DNA of 5,150 bases, taken from contig CAWEHT010000304.1 in assembly GCA_963808455.1 (NCBI GenBank), positions 1 through 5,150 of the forward strand, given 5' to 3'. Position 1 is the stretch's first letter, and every line of letters begins with the position of its first letter. Source of the stretch: CAWEHT01 sp963808455 (GTDB taxonomy: Bacteria > Chloroflexota > Anaerolineae > CG2-30-64-16). The position numbers and the translations under genes were made by a program. Below the pieces are notes generated by a model. The model was not told where the DNA came from. It ran no database searches and was given only the letters and a program-made list of their open reading frames with translations. Shown here one piece after another: positions 4,627 through 5,150 of this stretch.

Positions 4627-5150
4627 ATGGCATACCAGGTGGCCTCCAGAGGCTACAGCCACATCCGCGTGCCCAAGGAGGGCACGCCGATCACAGTAAG
4701 CGAAGGCAAGTTACAGGTGCCGGACAATCCGATCCTGCTGTGGATAGAGGGCGATCGCATCGGCCCGGACATCATGGCGCATCGAAGCGCATCTGGGACG
4801 CCGCGGTGCACGCCTGCTACGGCGGCCGGCGGCGCGTCGCGTGGTGCGAAGCTTTCGCCGGCGAGAAGGCGGGGCGCCTCTTCGGCGGCAACTTCCTGCC
4901 GCAGGAGACCTTTGCCGCCCTCCGCGGGTTCTACGTCGGCATCAAAGGCCCCCTCACCACGCCGGTTGGCGGAAGGGTTCCGCAGCCTGAACGTGACGCT
5001 CCAGCGTGAGCTCGACCTTTACGCCTGCGGGCCGCCTGTGAAGTGGTATCCCGGCCTGCCGAGCCCACTCAGGCACCCCGAGGCGGTCGACGCGTTGATC
5101 TTCCGCGAGAACACGAAGATGTCTACGCCGGCATCGAATATGCGGCCGGG
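4627..5150 (+). CDS. icd: Isocitrate dehydrogenase (Icd family), 3' partial, three frameshifts
   Basis: The gene converts isocitrate to 2-oxoglutarate and CO2, probably with NADP; cofactor residues lie beyond the window. ATG 4627 is 7 nt after acnA, with AGAGG at 4618-4622, so co-transcription is likely. The restored protein matches the family: PDNPILLWIEGD, then ASKRIWDAAVHACYGG, GEKAGRLFGG, IKGPLTTPVGGG, RSLNVTL, PGLPSPLRHPE and FRENTEDVYAGIE. Corrections are a lost G after 4779, an extra A at 4973/4974 and a lost G after 5115. The first two nearly cancel, so the uncorrected frame stays open to the window end, but about 65 residues (roughly 52-116) are then nonsense. Residue numbers run 7 above E. 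coli Icd. S120 (phosphorylation/substrate serine), N122, K107 and R160 are present, but R119 is replaced by Gln (LQREL instead of LRQEL), R129 by Pro (CGPPV instead of CLRPV), and EGDGIG reads EGDRIG. About 175 of an expected roughly 410-430 residues are visible. Confidence 0.88.
   Translation, partial: MAYQVASRGYSHIRVPKEGTPITVSEGKLQVPDNPILLWIEGDRIGPDIMAHRSASGTPRCTPATAAGGASRGAKLSPARRRGASSAATSCRRRPLPPSAGSTSASKAPSPRRLAEGFRSLNVTLQRELDLYACGPPVKWYPGLPSPLRHPEAVDALIFRENTKMSTPASNMRP

Noticed and set aside
1..5150. tRNA, rRNA, CRISPR array, transposase or insertion sequence ends
   Set aside because: I looked for direct repeats with regular spacing, cloverleaf-like segments and transposase motifs and saw none.

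Overview
The window is GC-rich bacterial DNA with strong AGGAGG-type ribosome binding sites and sigma70-type promoters. The aconitase and isocitrate dehydrogenase sequences, together with a GAAC-N4-GTTC (Gram-positive-type) SOS-like operator, would fit a Chloroflexota/Anaerolineae-like or other non-proteobacterial lineage. That placement is an inference from sequence style, not a measured assignment.

Left half (about 1-1803) is accessory-looking. It holds the end of an unrecognised Pro/Lys-rich protein (2-115), an 85-residue acidic orphan with a good ribosome binding site (311-568), a possible chain of tiny overlapping ORFs (556-662), and a strong rho-independent terminator (647-676). A gene-free stretch with repeated GTGGGA motifs (about 677-878) follows. 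Next comes a consensus promoter (879-908) whose start region carries a LexA-box-like palindrome (909-924). It drives a winged-helix DNA-binding protein gene (1000-1576, broken by indels), which is coupled through a GTGA overlap to a small hypothetical gene (1573-1803).

Right half (1799-5150) is core metabolism. A perfect TATAAT overlaps the stop codon of the small gene. After a leader hairpin and AGGAGG comes acnA (1885-4619), then, 7 nt later, icd (4627 to the window end). Together these convert citrate to isocitrate to 2-oxoglutarate, and the spacing implies one transcript.

The most important caution is that reading frames are broken repeatedly by single-base indels, mostly a lost G or C: once in acnA (3690/3691), three times in the visible part of icd (about 4779, 4974, 5115), and about four times in the winged-helix gene. 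The flanking protein sequence remains well conserved, so base-calling or assembly error is the simplest explanation. However, icd also has substitutions at conserved catalytic positions, so true decay is not excluded. I see no convincing wholly new system. The best lead is the SOS-like operator controlling the winged-helix/small-protein pair.
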